Shown: positions 43,165 through 53,821, counted from the first letter of the stretch. The stretch is 64,000 nt of DNA from Promicromonospora sp049532985 (GCF_049532985.1 NZ_CP186693.1:1736001-1800000), one strand, 5' to 3'. Translations and numbers: made by a program. The notes: generated by a model from the letters alone, not told the origin.

Positions 43165-43557
43165 GTGGACGTCTTCTCAGCGCTCGCCGACCCGATCCGC
43201 CGTGACCTGCTGCTGCGGCTGGCCGCGGGTCCGGCGCGCGTGGTGGACCTCGCGGCCGGGCACGCGGTGTCGCGCCCGGCGATCAGCAAGCACCTGCGCG
43301 TGCTGAGCGATGCGGGGCTGGTGCGAGGCACCGACGACGGCCGGGAGCGGCGCTACACGCTCGACCCCGGCCCGCTGGCGGAGGTGCGTGACCTGCTGGG
43401 CGCGCTCGCCGCGCGGCGGGCACCCGTCTCGGCCGGCCACCTCGACGGGCTGGACACCGAGGTGCGCCGGGCGGCGCGCGACCGCCGCTGGGGAACGTCT
43501 GCAGCCGGCACGGCCCCCACACCAGGTACCACGACCACGAAGGAGCGGATCGCATGA
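43165..43557 (+). CDS. ArsR-family transcriptional regulator
   Basis: 130 residues. The winged helix (about 1-85) has ALADPIRRDLLLRLA and HAVSRPAISKHLRVLSDAGLV, the classic ArsR sequence. There are no clustered metal-binding cysteines, so it belongs to the non-metal group that regulates SRPBCC partners. The GTG is probably also the first transcribed base. Its stop overlaps the ATG of the SRPBCC gene (ATGA). Confidence 0.92.
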   Translation: MDVFSALADPIRRDLLLRLAAGPARVVDLAAGHAVSRPAISKHLRVLSDAGLVRGTDDGRERRYTLDPGPLAEVRDLLGALAARRAPVSAGHLDGLDTEVRRAARDRRWGTSAAGTAPTPGTTTTKERIA

Positions 43558-44045
43558 ACCTGACCGGAGAGCTGGAGGACGACGGGCGCACGCTGGTGCT
43601 GGTGCGCCGGTTCCGGGCGCCGATCGAGGACGTCTGGGGGAGCGTCACCGACCCGGACCGCCTGGCCCGCTGGTTCGGCACCTGGACGGGCGACCCGTCG
43701 ACCGGCCGGGTGCTGGTGACGATGACCGCCGAGGCCGAGCCGGCGGACCCGACGGAGTTCCAGGTCCACGCCTGCGAGGCGCCGCACCTGCTGGCGGTGA
43801 GCGCCGTCGACGAGTACGGGCACTGGCGCCTGCGCGCCGAGCTGGCGGAGGTGGAGGGCGGCACCACGCTGACCCTGCGCCAGATGGAGCTCGACCCGAA
43901 GACCCTGTCGGAGACCGGACCCGGCTGGGAGTGGTACCTGAACCGCCTGGTCGCCGCCGTCGAGGGTGGCGAGCTGCCGGACCTCGGCGACTTCGACGCC
44001 GACTACGTGCCCCTCAGCGCGCGGTACGCGGCGCTGGCGGGCTGA
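43554..44045 (+). CDS. SRPBCC/AHSA1-domain protein
   Basis: 163 residues with the START-like fold signatures RRFRAPIEDVWGSVTDPDRLARWFG and a C-terminal helix GWEWYLNRLVAAVEGG. AHSA1-type proteins bind small hydrophobic ligands. Coupling to an ArsR gene is a widespread arrangement in which the regulator and ligand-binding protein act together; ligand unknown. Confidence 0.9.
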   Translation: MNLTGELEDDGRTLVLVRRFRAPIEDVWGSVTDPDRLARWFGTWTGDPSTGRVLVTMTAEAEPADPTEFQVHACEAPHLLAVSAVDEYGHWRLRAELAEVEGGTTLTLRQMELDPKTLSETGPGWEWYLNRLVAAVEGGELPDLGDFDADYVPLSARYAALAG

Positions 44046-44049
44046 CCTT

Positions 44050-44499
44050 TCACCAGTGGGTGTTGCCCGTCCCGTCGTCGCGGTGGGCGAGCGTGGCCAG
44101 GGCGTCCTTCCAGTGCCCCTCGGCGGCGGACGCGTGGTGTGCCGTGTCGATGTTGTCCTGGACCACGGTGACGCGCGTGCCGCCGTCGTCCGCCACGAGC
44201 TCGATGCGGATCTCGTGGTAGTTCTCGGGCACGTCGTCGAGCCCGCTCAGCGGCGCGAAGTGCGTGAAGTGCAGCAGGCGCGGGCGGTCGACGGCGATGA
44301 CGGTGCCCTTGTCGGCGAAGACCCGGCCGAAGAAGTGTCCCTCGAAGGTGATGGGGCTGCCGGGCCGGTAGTCGGTCTCGACGTTGGCGCCCAGCATCCA
44401 CCGTGCCCCGGGATGGGTGAGCTCGGCCCAGACCCGCTCGGGCGGCTCCGCGATGTGGGTGGTCGCGGTGGCGGTGTGACGCGGGGTCTCGGTGGTCAT
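44050..44499 (-). CDS. SRPBCC-family protein
   Basis: 149 residues. The fold is suggested by AEPPERVWAELTHPGARWM, FEGHFFGRVFADKGTVI and a C-terminal helix AAEGHWKDALATLAH. The ATG at 44499 has GGAGGAC before it; the longer frame to 44652 is a Pro/Arg-rich artefact. It is convergent with the ArsR-linked SRPBCC gene, only 4 bp from its stop, and shares the fold but little sequence, so not a recent duplicate. Confidence 0.85.
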   Translation of the reverse strand: MTTETPRHTATATTHIAEPPERVWAELTHPGARWMLGANVETDYRPGSPITFEGHFFGRVFADKGTVIAVDRPRLLHFTHFAPLSGLDDVPENYHEIRIELVADDGGTRVTVVQDNIDTAHHASAAEGHWKDALATLAHRDDGTGNTHW

Positions 44500-44760
44500 C
44501 GGTGTCCTCCGTGGCGCGGTCCGGATGGGGCTGGGCTCGTGTGCCGTATCCCTATGGTGCCTGGGAATCGGCGGGGCGCATGGCGGCGGGCCGGCTGCGG
44601 CGGCGTCGTGCGCGGCGGGCCGGCGCCGCCGTGCGAAAACCGGTGCGCGCACGGATGCCGTGTGCGTAGGGTGGCGGGCATGGTGCGAGCATCCGGCGGG
44701 TCATGGAGCGGGTACCGACCCCGCCCACTCAGGCGGGAGTTGTCCTGAGACGAGGTACCC

Positions 44761-45090
44761 ATGGCGTTCCGACGCTTCTACCGCCGCACCTTCCTGAATC
44801 TGCGCGGCCACCACGCCGGCGCGTACGCGCTGGCTGACATCACCGTCGAGCCCGGTTTCGACCCGGACGAGCGCGGAAGGCGCGTCAGCGCGCGCCTCTC
44901 CGTCGCCGACTGCGGTCGCGTCGTCACGATCGACCTCGACGCCGACACCCCGGCCGAGGCACGGAACGCGCTGCACAAGGCGCGGCTGCTGCGCGACGTC
45001 GCAGGCCAGGTGGCCGAGGCGCTGGAGCGGGCGATCCACGAGGCCGAGCTCGACGTGCGGGCGGCCCGGCGGGGGCGGGCCGGGTCGTAG
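44761..45090 (+). CDS. Hypothetical protein
   Basis: 109 residues, unrecognised. The N-terminus is basic (MAFRRFYRRTFLN), the middle looks like beta strands with AYALADITVEPGF and RVVTIDLDADTP, and the C-terminal 45 residues form a charged helix ending in RRGRAGS. Codon use fits a real gene. The 261-bp gap upstream holds a small 6-bp-stem hairpin (44728-44749) and no other recognisable signal. Function not inferred. Confidence 0.55.
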   Translation: MAFRRFYRRTFLNLRGHHAGAYALADITVEPGFDPDERGRRVSARLSVADCGRVVTIDLDADTPAEARNALHKARLLRDVAGQVAEALERAIHEAELDVRAARRGRAGS

Positions 45091-45133
45091 GCACCGGACG
45101 CTCACGCAGCACGGGCGGACATACCGAGACCCA

Positions 45134-45225
45134 TTGACACCCCACCCCGCACGCCCCTAATGTCCTCGCTCATACGTAGGAGCAACCCTCCGCATCGCCG
45201 CGAACCGATGCTCATACGTATGAGC
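45134..45225 (+). promoter_or_regulatory. Promoter with two 16-bp LacI-type operators
   Basis: A -35 TTGACA (45134-45139), 18-bp spacer and -10 TAATGT (45158-45163) form an unusually good promoter. GCTCATACGTAGGAGC (45168-45183) overlaps the start site, and the perfect palindrome GCTCATACGTATGAGC (45210-45225) lies 42 bp downstream, four helical turns away. The LacI protein encoded in the operon at 51104 is the likely ligand. Confidence 0.8.
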
Positions 45226-45262
45226 AGACTGACCTACCTCGACGAAGCGGAAGGGATCTGGC

Positions 45263-46924
45263 ATGGGACACGCACGATCGTTCGGACGGCGCGTTTCAGC
45301 GCTGGCCGTCGCCGTCGTCCTGCTCACCTCGGCCTGTGCGGGCGGCTCGACGTCCGGCGAGGAGACCGCGGGCGGACGCGACGACACGATGGTCTACGGC
45401 AAGACGGACGGCGGCACCACGTTCGTCCACAACTACAACGTGGTGGGCCCCGCGGTCGACAAGGCGCCCAACATGGAGCTGGTCTACGAGCCGCTCATGC
45501 GCGTCGACTACAGCAACGGCGCCGTGGTCGAACCCTGGCTCGCGGAGAGCTGGGAGTTCGACGACGCCGGCACCACGCTCACGGTCCACCTGCGCGACGG
45601 CGTCACCTTCTCGGACGGCGAGCCGTTCACCGCGGACGACGCCGTCTTCTCGCTGAACCTGCCGATCGAGCAGCCGGAGTTCTCGATCGCGGGCGTCACC
45701 TACGAGAAGGCCGAGAAGGTGGACGACCTCACGTTCACCGTCACGTTCGCCGAGCCGTCGTTCGCCACCGTGAAGCAGTTCGCCAACATCCTGCTGCCGA
45801 TGGTGCCCGAGCACATCTGGCGCGACCAGGACCTCAACACCTGGACCAACCCGGAGCCGGTCGGCACCGGACCGTTCACCCTGGCGGAGTTCAAGCCCCA
45901 GCAGGTCACGCTCACCGCCCGGGACGACTACTGGGGCGGCGCGCTGCCCATGTCCACGTACAAGATCATCCCCACCAGCCAGGACGCCGCCAAGGCGCAG
46001 CTCCTGCGCGGGGACATCGACATCGCGCAGGGCTCGTGGGCAGGCGGCGAGCAGGAGTTCACGGCCCAGGACCCGGAGCACCACCTGTACCAGCTCTACC
46101 CGAACGGCGGCGCCATGTCGGCCATGTTCAACGCCGGCCGGCCCCCGTTCGACGACGTCCACGTGCGCCGCGCGCTGGCCATGACCATGGACCGCACCGC
46201 CATCACGACCACGCTGCAGCGCCCCGGGACCGAGGCGGGGCCCACCGGCCTGAACGCCACGGTCTACGCCGACTGGGTGGACCCGGAGCTCACGGAGCCG
46301 TGGCCGGTCGACGCCGACGCGGCCCGGGCCGAGCTCGCCGCCGGCGGCTGGACCGTCGAGGACGGCGCCCTGGTCAAGGACGGCGAGAGCTACCGGCCCA
46401 GCATCCTGTTCAACAACGACTGGGCGTGGGGCAGCTACGCCGACATCCTCATCAACGGCTGGCGCGACGCCCTGGGCCTCGAGGTGAAGCCCGCCGGGCA
46501 GCCCACCGCGGGGTACTACGACGCGATGAACCTCGGCAGCTTCGACATCACGGCCGCCTCCACGGGCGGGGCCGGTGTGTACGGCGTCTACAACTTCCTG
46601 GACAGCGACTTCGTGGTGCCGGAGGGGGAGTCGGCCACGCTCAACCAGGGCCGCTGGTCCGACGACGAGGCCGACGAGATCATCGACGCGATGGAGAGCA
46701 CGGACGACGAGGCCGAGCTCAAGGAGCTGGGCCTGCGGATGCAGCGGCTCGTCGTGGACCAGGTGCCGTTCAGCCCGCTGTACGACAACTTCTACTTCGT
46801 GCAGATCAACGCCTCCCGCTGGCAGGGCTGGCCCACACCGGACGACTTCGACCACATCCCGATGGTGGGGCTCGGTCCGGACCTCATCCTCACGCTGCTC
46901 GACCTCGAGCCGGCGGAGGACTGA
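45263..46924 (+). CDS. ABC transporter substrate-binding lipoprotein (family 5, oligopeptide/oligosaccharide type)
   Basis: 553 residues. The signal peptide ends in a lipobox (LLTSAC, Cys near 25). The mature part follows the SBP family 5 pattern: MVYGKTDGGTTF, WLAESWEFDDAGTTLTVHLRDGVTFSDG and VRRALAMTMDRTAI. The family binds peptides, nickel or, in many glycan-degrading bacteria, oligosaccharides. Here the operon includes a LacI regulator and sits beside a GH5 gene, so a cellodextrin, mannan or related oligosaccharide is more likely than a peptide (inference). The gene follows the LacI-type promoter. Confidence 0.9.
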   Translation: MGHARSFGRRVSALAVAVVLLTSACAGGSTSGEETAGGRDDTMVYGKTDGGTTFVHNYNVVGPAVDKAPNMELVYEPLMRVDYSNGAVVEPWLAESWEFDDAGTTLTVHLRDGVTFSDGEPFTADDAVFSLNLPIEQPEFSIAGVTYEKAEKVDDLTFTVTFAEPSFATVKQFANILLPMVPEHIWRDQDLNTWTNPEPVGTGPFTLAEFKPQQVTLTARDDYWGGALPMSTYKIIPTSQDAAKAQLLRGDIDIAQGSWAGGEQEFTAQDPEHHLYQLYPNGGAMSAMFNAGRPPFDDVHVRRALAMTMDRTAITTTLQRPGTEAGPTGLNATVYADWVDPELTEPWPVDADAARAELAAGGWTVEDGALVKDGESYRPSILFNNDWAWGSYADILINGWRDALGLEVKPAGQPTAGYYDAMNLGSFDITAASTGGAGVYGVYNFLDSDFVVPEGESATLNQGRWSDDEADEIIDAMESTDDEAELKELGLRMQRLVVDQVPFSPLYDNFYFVQINASRWQGWPTPDDFDHIPMVGLGPDLILTLLDLEPAED

Positions 46925-46925
46925 C

Positions 46926-47987
46926 ATGACGACGACGGAGGCGCCCACGTCGGCGCCACCCACACCGACGGCCGCGGTGCGGGCCGTGCGCCGCTGGGGG
47001 TTCCTGCTGCGCCGGCTGGGATTTTACGCCGCGGCGGCGGCCGCTGCGATCGTGCTCAACTTCCTGCTGCCGCGGCTCATGCCGGGCGACCCGTCGTCCG
47101 CCATCGTGGAGGAGCTGCAGCGCGTCAGCGGACAGCAGGTGCCGCCCGAGACCCTGGAGAGCATCCGGGCGATCTTCGGTGACCCGGACCAGAACCTCGG
47201 CGAGCAGTTCGCCGGGTACCTGGGCCAGCTCGCGCGGTTCGACCTGGGCGTCTCCGTCGTCAACTTCCCCGTGCCGGTGAGCGAGCTCGTGCTCCAGGCA
47301 CTCCCGTGGACACTCCTGCTGGTCGGCACCACCACCGTGCTGGCGTTCGTGCTCGGCACCGGTCTCGGCGTCGTCGCCGGGTGGAAGGCCGGTAGCCGGC
47401 TCGACTCGATCCTCACGCCGCTGACGGCGTTCCTGTCGTCCGTGCCGTACTTCTGGGTCGCGCTGCTGGCGCTGTGGGTGTTCGGGTTCGTGCTGGGCTG
47501 GTTCCCGCTGTCCGGCGGCTACGACGCGAACCTCGCCGAGGGCTTCAACCTGCCCTTCCTCGCCTCGGTGCTGCACTACGGGGCACTGCCCGCCGCCACG
47601 ATCGTGTTCTCCGCGTTCGGCGGCTGGCTGCTCGGCATGCGGAACATGACCGTCACCACCGTGCGCGAGGACTACGTGCTGCTCGCCCAGGCCAAGGGCC
47701 TCTCGCGCGGCCGGGTGATCCTGCGGTACGCCGCGCGCAACGCCATGCTGCCGAGCTTCACCGGGTTCGCGATGGCGCTCGGCGGTGTGATCGGGGGCGC
47801 ACTGCTCACCGAGACGGTGTTCAGCTACCCCGGCATCGGCTACCTGCTGTTCGAGTCCCTCACCAAGCGCGACTACCCGATGATGCAGGGGGTCTTCCTG
47901 ATCGTGACGCTCGCGACGCTCCTCGCCAACCTTCTGGCCGACTCCCTGTACGTGGTGCTCGACCCGCGCATCCGGGAAGCGGGGTGA
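46926..47987 (+). CDS. ABC transporter permease (DppB-like)
   Basis: 353 residues. A Thr/Pro-rich N-terminus leads to the first membrane helix (FYAAAAAAAIVLNFLLPRL), then MPGDPSSAI, a periplasmic segment and five more helices. The EAA-like loop is VREDYVLLAQAKGLSRGRVILRYAARNAMLP, broken here into motifs VREDY and LAQAKGLS. It starts one base after the binding-protein stop. Confidence 0.93.
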   Translation: MTTTEAPTSAPPTPTAAVRAVRRWGFLLRRLGFYAAAAAAAIVLNFLLPRLMPGDPSSAIVEELQRVSGQQVPPETLESIRAIFGDPDQNLGEQFAGYLGQLARFDLGVSVVNFPVPVSELVLQALPWTLLLVGTTTVLAFVLGTGLGVVAGWKAGSRLDSILTPLTAFLSSVPYFWVALLALWVFGFVLGWFPLSGGYDANLAEGFNLPFLASVLHYGALPAATIVFSAFGGWLLGMRNMTVTTVREDYVLLAQAKGLSRGRVILRYAARNAMLPSFTGFAMALGGVIGGALLTETVFSYPGIGYLLFESLTKRDYPMMQGVFLIVTLATLLANLLADSLYVVLDPRIREAG

Positions 47988-47992
47988 GCGCG

Positions 47993-48900
<908 letters not shown>

Positions 48901-48901
<1 letters not shown>

Positions 48902-50031
48902 TGGTCACCCAGTTCGTGCCTGACACCGATCGGTCCGACGCCGGGACCACCTCCGCGCGGGGAGCGGACGGCGACGTCCTGCACGTCTCCGGCCTCACCG
49001 TCGAGTACGTGACCGACGGCGCCCCCGTGCGCGCCTGCGCCGACGTCACCTTCACGCTGCGCCGCGGCGAGATCCTGGGCGTCGCGGGCGAGTCCGGCTC
49101 CGGCAAGTCCACCCTGATCACGGCTCTCACGAGGCTGCAGCGCCCGCCCGCCGTCACGACGGCGGGCAGCATCGTGTTCCACCCGCGCGCCGGCGGCCCC
49201 GCGATCGACCTGGTCACCGCGAGCCCCAGGGCGCTGCGGGCGCTGCGCTGGACGTCCCTGTCGATCGTGCTGCAGAGCGCCATGGACGCCCTCAACCCCG
49301 TGATGCGGCTCGGCGCGCAGTTCGCCGACGCCCTGCGCACCCACGACCGGACCCTCACCAAGGACGCGGCCTGGGCGCGCGCCGCCGAGCTCCTCGCCAC
49401 GGTCGGCATCTCGGGCGACCGGGCACGCAGCTACCCGCACGAGCTGTCCGGCGGTATGCGCCAGCGCGCCAGCATCGCGCTGGCGCTCGCGTGCGGGCCG
49501 GAGCTCGTGGTCATGGACGAGCCGACCACCGCTGTCGACGTCGTCATGCAGCGGCAGATCCTGGCGCAGGTGCTGCGGCTGCGGCGCACGCTCGGGTTCG
49601 CCGTCGTCTTCGTGACGCACGACCTGTCCCTGCTGCTGGAGCTCGCCGACCGCATCGCCGTCATGTATGCCGGCCGGATCGTGGAGCTCGGCACCGCACG
49701 GGAGCTCTACGACGACCCGCGCCACCCGTACACCCGCGGCCTGCGCGACTCGTTCCCGCCGCTGCACGCGCCCCTGACGCGTCTCACCGGGATCCCGGGC
49801 ACGCCGCCCGACCTGCGTCGCCCGCCGTCCGGCTGCCCGTTCCACCCGCGGTGCGCGGCTCGGTTCCAGGGGTGCGACACGCACCGGCCGGAGCTGGTCA
49901 CCCTCGGGCGGTCGGCGGAGGGCGGGCACGCCGTCGCGTGCCGGTTGCACGAGCCGGCCGCGAGACCCGGCCCGGCACCTGACTCGGCGTCCGACCCGGC
50001 GCCCGTCCGGACCGAAGGAGGCGCGTCATGA
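48901..50031 (+). CDS. ABC transporter ATPase (DppD-like)
   Basis: 376 residues. Walker A is GESGSGKST, the signature LSGGMRQRASIA, and Walker B LVVMDEPTTAVD. The C-terminal oligopeptide/dipeptide extension carries the Cys cluster (GCPFHPRC, GCDTH), as in OppD/DppD. It begins at the last base of the permease stop and overlaps the next ATPase gene by ATGA. Confidence 0.95.
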
Positions 50032-51107
50032 CCGCGACCACCCCCGCGCCGTCGGCCCCTGTCGTCGCGCCGGAACCACCCGTGCTGTCCGCCGTCGACG
50101 TGACCAGGCACTTCACGGTGCGCTCCGCCGTCGGCGCCCGGTCCGTGGTGCGCGCCGTCGAGGGCGCCACGCTCGACCTGCACCGCGGCCGCGTCGTGGC
50201 GCTGGTGGGGGAGTCGGGGAGCGGCAAGACGACGCTGGCCCGGCTGCTCGCCGGGTTCTACGCGCCCACGAGCGGCGAGATCGCCCTGGAGGGGGAGCCG
50301 GTGCGGCAGCGCCGCGGGCGCGTGGAGCGCGGCTACCACAAGGACGTCCAGCTCATCTTCCAGGACCCGTTCGGCTCGCTGAACCCGCTGCACCGTGTGC
50401 GGCACAACCTGGAGCGTCCCCTCACGCTGCACCACGGGGTGCGCGGCAAGGCGGAGCTGGACCGGCGGGTGCGGGAGCTGCTGGAGCGCGTGGCGCTGAC
50501 GCCCGCCGAGCAGTACGCCGACAAGTTCCCCCACGAGCTCTCGGGCGGGCAGCGCCAGCGCGTCGTCATCGCCCGCGCCCTGGCCGTGGAGCCCAAGGTG
50601 CTGCTGGGCGACGAGCCCATCTCGATGCTCGACGTGTCGATCCGCCTGGAGATGCTCAACCTGCTCGACCGGCTGCGCACCGAGGACGGCCTGGCGCTGC
50701 TCTACATCACGCACGACATCGCGAGCGCCCGCTACCTCTGCGACGACGTCGTGGTCATGTACGCCGGCGAGATGGTCGAGGGCGGGCCCAAGGAGCAGGT
50801 CATCGCCGACCCGCAGCACCCCTACACCCGGCTGCTCGTGGAGTCGTCGCCCGACCCCGGGCGCGGCGGCCGCGACCGGGAGGCGCTGTTCGACGCCGAC
50901 GCCGACGGCCTGGGCGAGCCGCCCAGCCTCATCGACCCGCCGCCCGGCTGCCGGTTCCACCCGCGCTGCCCGTTCGCCATGGACGTGTGCCGCACGCAGG
51001 CCCCGCCGCGCGCCGACCTCGGCGACGGGCGCTGGGCCCGCTGCTGGCTGCACGCCGCCGACCGCACCACGCCGGAGCCGTCAGAACCCACCCAGGAGAA
51101 CGAGTGA
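50028..51107 (+). CDS. ABC transporter ATPase (DppF-like)
   Basis: 359 residues. Walker A GESGSGKTT, signature LSGGQRQRVVIARA, Walker B VLLGDEPISMLD, and a Cys-containing C-terminal extension (GCRFHPRCPFAMDVC). It partners the DppD-like ATPase. The stop overlaps the GTG of the LacI gene (GTGA), so the regulator belongs to the operon. Confidence 0.95.
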   Translation: MTATTPAPSAPVVAPEPPVLSAVDVTRHFTVRSAVGARSVVRAVEGATLDLHRGRVVALVGESGSGKTTLARLLAGFYAPTSGEIALEGEPVRQRRGRVERGYHKDVQLIFQDPFGSLNPLHRVRHNLERPLTLHHGVRGKAELDRRVRELLERVALTPAEQYADKFPHELSGGQRQRVVIARALAVEPKVLLGDEPISMLDVSIRLEMLNLLDRLRTEDGLALLYITHDIASARYLCDDVVVMYAGEMVEGGPKEQVIADPQHPYTRLLVESSPDPGRGGRDREALFDADADGLGEPPSLIDPPPGCRFHPRCPFAMDVCRTQAPPRADLGDGRWARCWLHAADRTTPEPSEPTQENE

Positions 51108-52201
51108 CCACCACCCCGCGCCGCGCCCGGGCGCCCCGCCAGTCCGACGTCGCCCGGCTGGCCGGCGTCTCGCAGTCCGCCGTGTCCCGCGTGATCGGCG
51201 GCGACACCGACGCCGCGCGGATCCCCGAGGCCACCGTCCGGCGCATCCAGGAGGCGATCAAGGAGCTGGGCTACGTGCCCAACCCGACGGCCCGCAAGCT
51301 GCGCACCGGCCGCAACCGCCTGCTCGGCGTGCACACCTTCGAGGCGGTGTTCCCGCGGGCGCGCGAGGACTTCTACTTCGAGTTCCTGCTCGGCATCGAG
51401 GAGCGCGCCGAGGAGATCGACCACGACCTGGTGCTGTTCACCTCCACGGGCGGCAGCGACGGACGGCGCCGCGTCTACCGGGACGGCGTCAACCGCCTCA
51501 ACGTGGCCGACGGCGCGGTGCTCCTCGGCGTCGCCGCCGACCGCGCCGAGCTGGCCCGGCTGGAGGCCGACGGCTACCCGTTCGTGCACATCGGCCGCCG
51601 CGAGGTGCCGGGCACCCGCATCACGTGCGTCGTGCCCGACTACGAGTCGGCCGCCGCCGCCATCGTCGACCGGCTGGCCGACCTCGGGCACGAGCGGATC
51701 GGCTACCTGCGCGCCGGCATCGACGAGGAGTCCTACGCGGACCGCCGGCGGGGCTACGAGTCCGCCGTCGCGCGGCGGGGCCTGCGGGACGTGTCGCCGG
51801 GGAGCCCGGGCCTGGAGGGCGCGGGCCTCGACACCGCCGGGCCGGGCACGGCATGGCTCGACGCCGTGGCCGACGGCCGCGTCACCGCCGTGGTCGCCGA
51901 CGCCGAGTGGCTGGCCAACCCGCTCGCCGAGCGGCTCGGGGCGCGCGGGCTGGCCATCCCGCGCGACGTCTCCGTCGCCGTCCTGGAAGGCGTCGGACCC
52001 GACGCCGCCGTGCGCTGGGACTGCTTGCAGATCCCGCGCCGCGAGGTGGGCCGCCTCGCCATCGACACGCTCGTCGGCATGCTCGACCAACCCGGCGAGC
52101 CGGTGGCGGACGTACTCGTGGAGTGCGTCGTCGTCGAGGGCGAGACCGTGGCCGCGCCGCCGGCCAGACCATCAGCACCGACGAAGGGGAACGCCGGATG
52201 A
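51104..52201 (+). CDS. LacI-family regulator encoded inside the ABC operon
   Basis: 365 residues. The helix-turn-helix is RQSDVARLAGVSQSAVSRVIGG and the hinge LGYVPNPTARKLRTGRN. The effector domain is somewhat longer than usual, with a Gly/Ala/Pro-rich insert near 230-245. Being inside the operon and overlapping both neighbours (GTGA and ATGA), it probably autoregulates through the two palindromes at 45168-45225. Confidence 0.9.
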   Translation: MTTTPRRARAPRQSDVARLAGVSQSAVSRVIGGDTDAARIPEATVRRIQEAIKELGYVPNPTARKLRTGRNRLLGVHTFEAVFPRAREDFYFEFLLGIEERAEEIDHDLVLFTSTGGSDGRRRVYRDGVNRLNVADGAVLLGVAADRAELARLEADGYPFVHIGRREVPGTRITCVVPDYESAAAAIVDRLADLGHERIGYLRAGIDEESYADRRRGYESAVARRGLRDVSPGSPGLEGAGLDTAGPGTAWLDAVADGRVTAVVADAEWLANPLAERLGARGLAIPRDVSVAVLEGVGPDAAVRWDCLQIPRREVGRLAIDTLVGMLDQPGEPVADVLVECVVVEGETVAAPPARPSAPTKGNAG

Positions 52202-53808
52202 GCGCGGGGACGAGAGAGCGCAAGACCGACGTACTGATCGTCGGCGGAGGCATGGGCGGCGTGGCCGCCGCGCTGACCGCGGCCCGGCTGGGCCGGCGGG
52301 TGGTGCTGACCGAGCCCACCGAGTGGCTCGGCGGTCAGCTCACCGCCCAGGCCGTGCCGCCCGACGAGCACACCTGGATCGAGGAGCGCTACGCCCCGCC
52401 CGGCTACGCCGAGCTGCGCCGCCGCGTGCGCGACTACTACCGGCGCAACTACCCCCTGACGCCGCGCGCCGCGGCCGACCCGCTGCTGGACCCCGGCCTC
52501 GGCATCGTCAGCCACCTGTGCCACGAGCCGCGCGTCGCCGCCGCCGTCCTGGAGGAGATGGTCGCGCCCTGGCGCGCGGGCGGGCAGATCGAGCTGCTGC
52601 TGTGCCACGAGCCCGTCACGGCCCACACCTCCGGTGACGAGGTGGACGCCGTGACCCTGCGCGACACGCGCACGGGCACCGAGACCACCGTCCAGGCCGA
52701 CTACGTCGTGGACGCCACCGAGCTCGGCGACCTGCTCGACCTCGCGGGCGTCGAGCACGTGGTCGGCGCCGAAGGGCAGGACGAGACCGGCGAGCCGCAC
52801 GCCCCCGCCGTCGCCGACCCGCTCGACCAGCAGGCGATCTCCTGGTGCTTCGCCCTGGAGCACCGGCCCGGCGAGGACCACACGATCGACCGCCCCGCCG
52901 GGTACGAGCACTGGCGCACCACCGTGGCCCCCTTCTGGCCCGGCCCGCAGCTCTCGTTCGACGACGTCGTGCCCATCACCCTGCAACGACGCACCTGGCG
53001 GCTGTTCGAGGCCGACCACGCCCGGGGTGCCCACTTCCCGCTGTGGACCTTCCGCCGGGTCCTGGCCCGCGACAACTTCATCGACGGCGCCGTCCGCGAC
53101 GTCACGATCGTCAACTGGCCCCAGATCGACTACTGGGAAGCGCCCCTGCTCGGCCCCGGCGTCGACGCCGCCGCCCGGGACTCGGCGCTCGCGGGCGCGC
53201 GCGACCTGTCGCTCTCGTTCCTGCACTGGCTCCAGACGGACGCGCCCCGGCCCGACGGCGGCACGGGCTACCCCGGCCTGCGCCTGCGCCCCGACGTCAC
53301 CGGGACACCGGACGGCCTGGCCAAGACCCCGTACATCCGCGAGGCGCGGCGGATCCGGGCGGAGCTGACCGTGACGGAGCAGCACGTGGGCGTGCAGGCC
53401 CGGCCCGACGGCGCGGGCAGCGAGGTGTTCCCCGACACCGTGGGCCTGGGCCGCTACCGGATCGACCTGCACCCCAGCACGGCCGGGCGCTCCTACGTGG
53501 ACATCGAGGCGTACCCGTTCCAGGTGCCGCTGGGCGCCCTGGTGCCGGTGCGGGTGGAGAACCTGCTGCCCGCGGGCAAGAACATCGGCACGACGCACAT
53601 CACCAACGGCTGCTATCGGCTGCACCCCGTGGAGTGGGGCATCGGCGAGGCGGTCGGTGCGCTGGTCGCGTTCTGCCTGGACCGCGGCCTGCCGCCGCGC
53701 AAGGTGCGCAACGACCCCGCGCGGCTGGCCGACTACCAGCGCCTCCTGACCGGCACGCTCGGCACCACCCTCGCGTGGCCCGACGACATCCGCACCCACC
53801 GCGAGTGA
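52198..53808 (+). CDS. FAD-dependent oxidoreductase (FAD_oxidored family)
   Basis: 536 residues. The FAD motif DVLIVGGGMGGVAAALTAARLG is at residues 10-31 (motif core GGGMGG), followed by EPTEWLGGQLTAQ, YVVDATELGDLL and a C-terminal block NLLPAGKNIGTTHITNGCYRLHP in which GKNIG and THITNG are typical. Proteins of this family are often found in glycan-use loci and annotated loosely as xanthan lyase-like; the reaction is not established. ATGA overlap with the LacI gene makes it the last gene of the import operon. Confidence 0.85.
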   Translation: MSAGTRERKTDVLIVGGGMGGVAAALTAARLGRRVVLTEPTEWLGGQLTAQAVPPDEHTWIEERYAPPGYAELRRRVRDYYRRNYPLTPRAAADPLLDPGLGIVSHLCHEPRVAAAVLEEMVAPWRAGGQIELLLCHEPVTAHTSGDEVDAVTLRDTRTGTETTVQADYVVDATELGDLLDLAGVEHVVGAEGQDETGEPHAPAVADPLDQQAISWCFALEHRPGEDHTIDRPAGYEHWRTTVAPFWPGPQLSFDDVVPITLQRRTWRLFEADHARGAHFPLWTFRRVLARDNFIDGAVRDVTIVNWPQIDYWEAPLLGPGVDAAARDSALAGARDLSLSFLHWLQTDAPRPDGGTGYPGLRLRPDVTGTPDGLAKTPYIREARRIRAELTVTEQHVGVQARPDGAGSEVFPDTVGLGRYRIDLHPSTAGRSYVDIEAYPFQVPLGALVPVRVENLLPAGKNIGTTHITNGCYRLHPVEWGIGEAVGALVAFCLDRGLPPRKVRNDPARLADYQRLLTGTLGTTLAWPDDIRTHRE

Positions 53809-53821
53809 GGGGAGGCAACTG

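Noticed and set aside
44728..44749. Small hairpin CTCAGG/CCTGAG upstream of the hypothetical gene as a riboswitch or attenuator
   Set aside because: A six-base stem with a ten-base loop is too weak, and no known riboswitch motif is visible.
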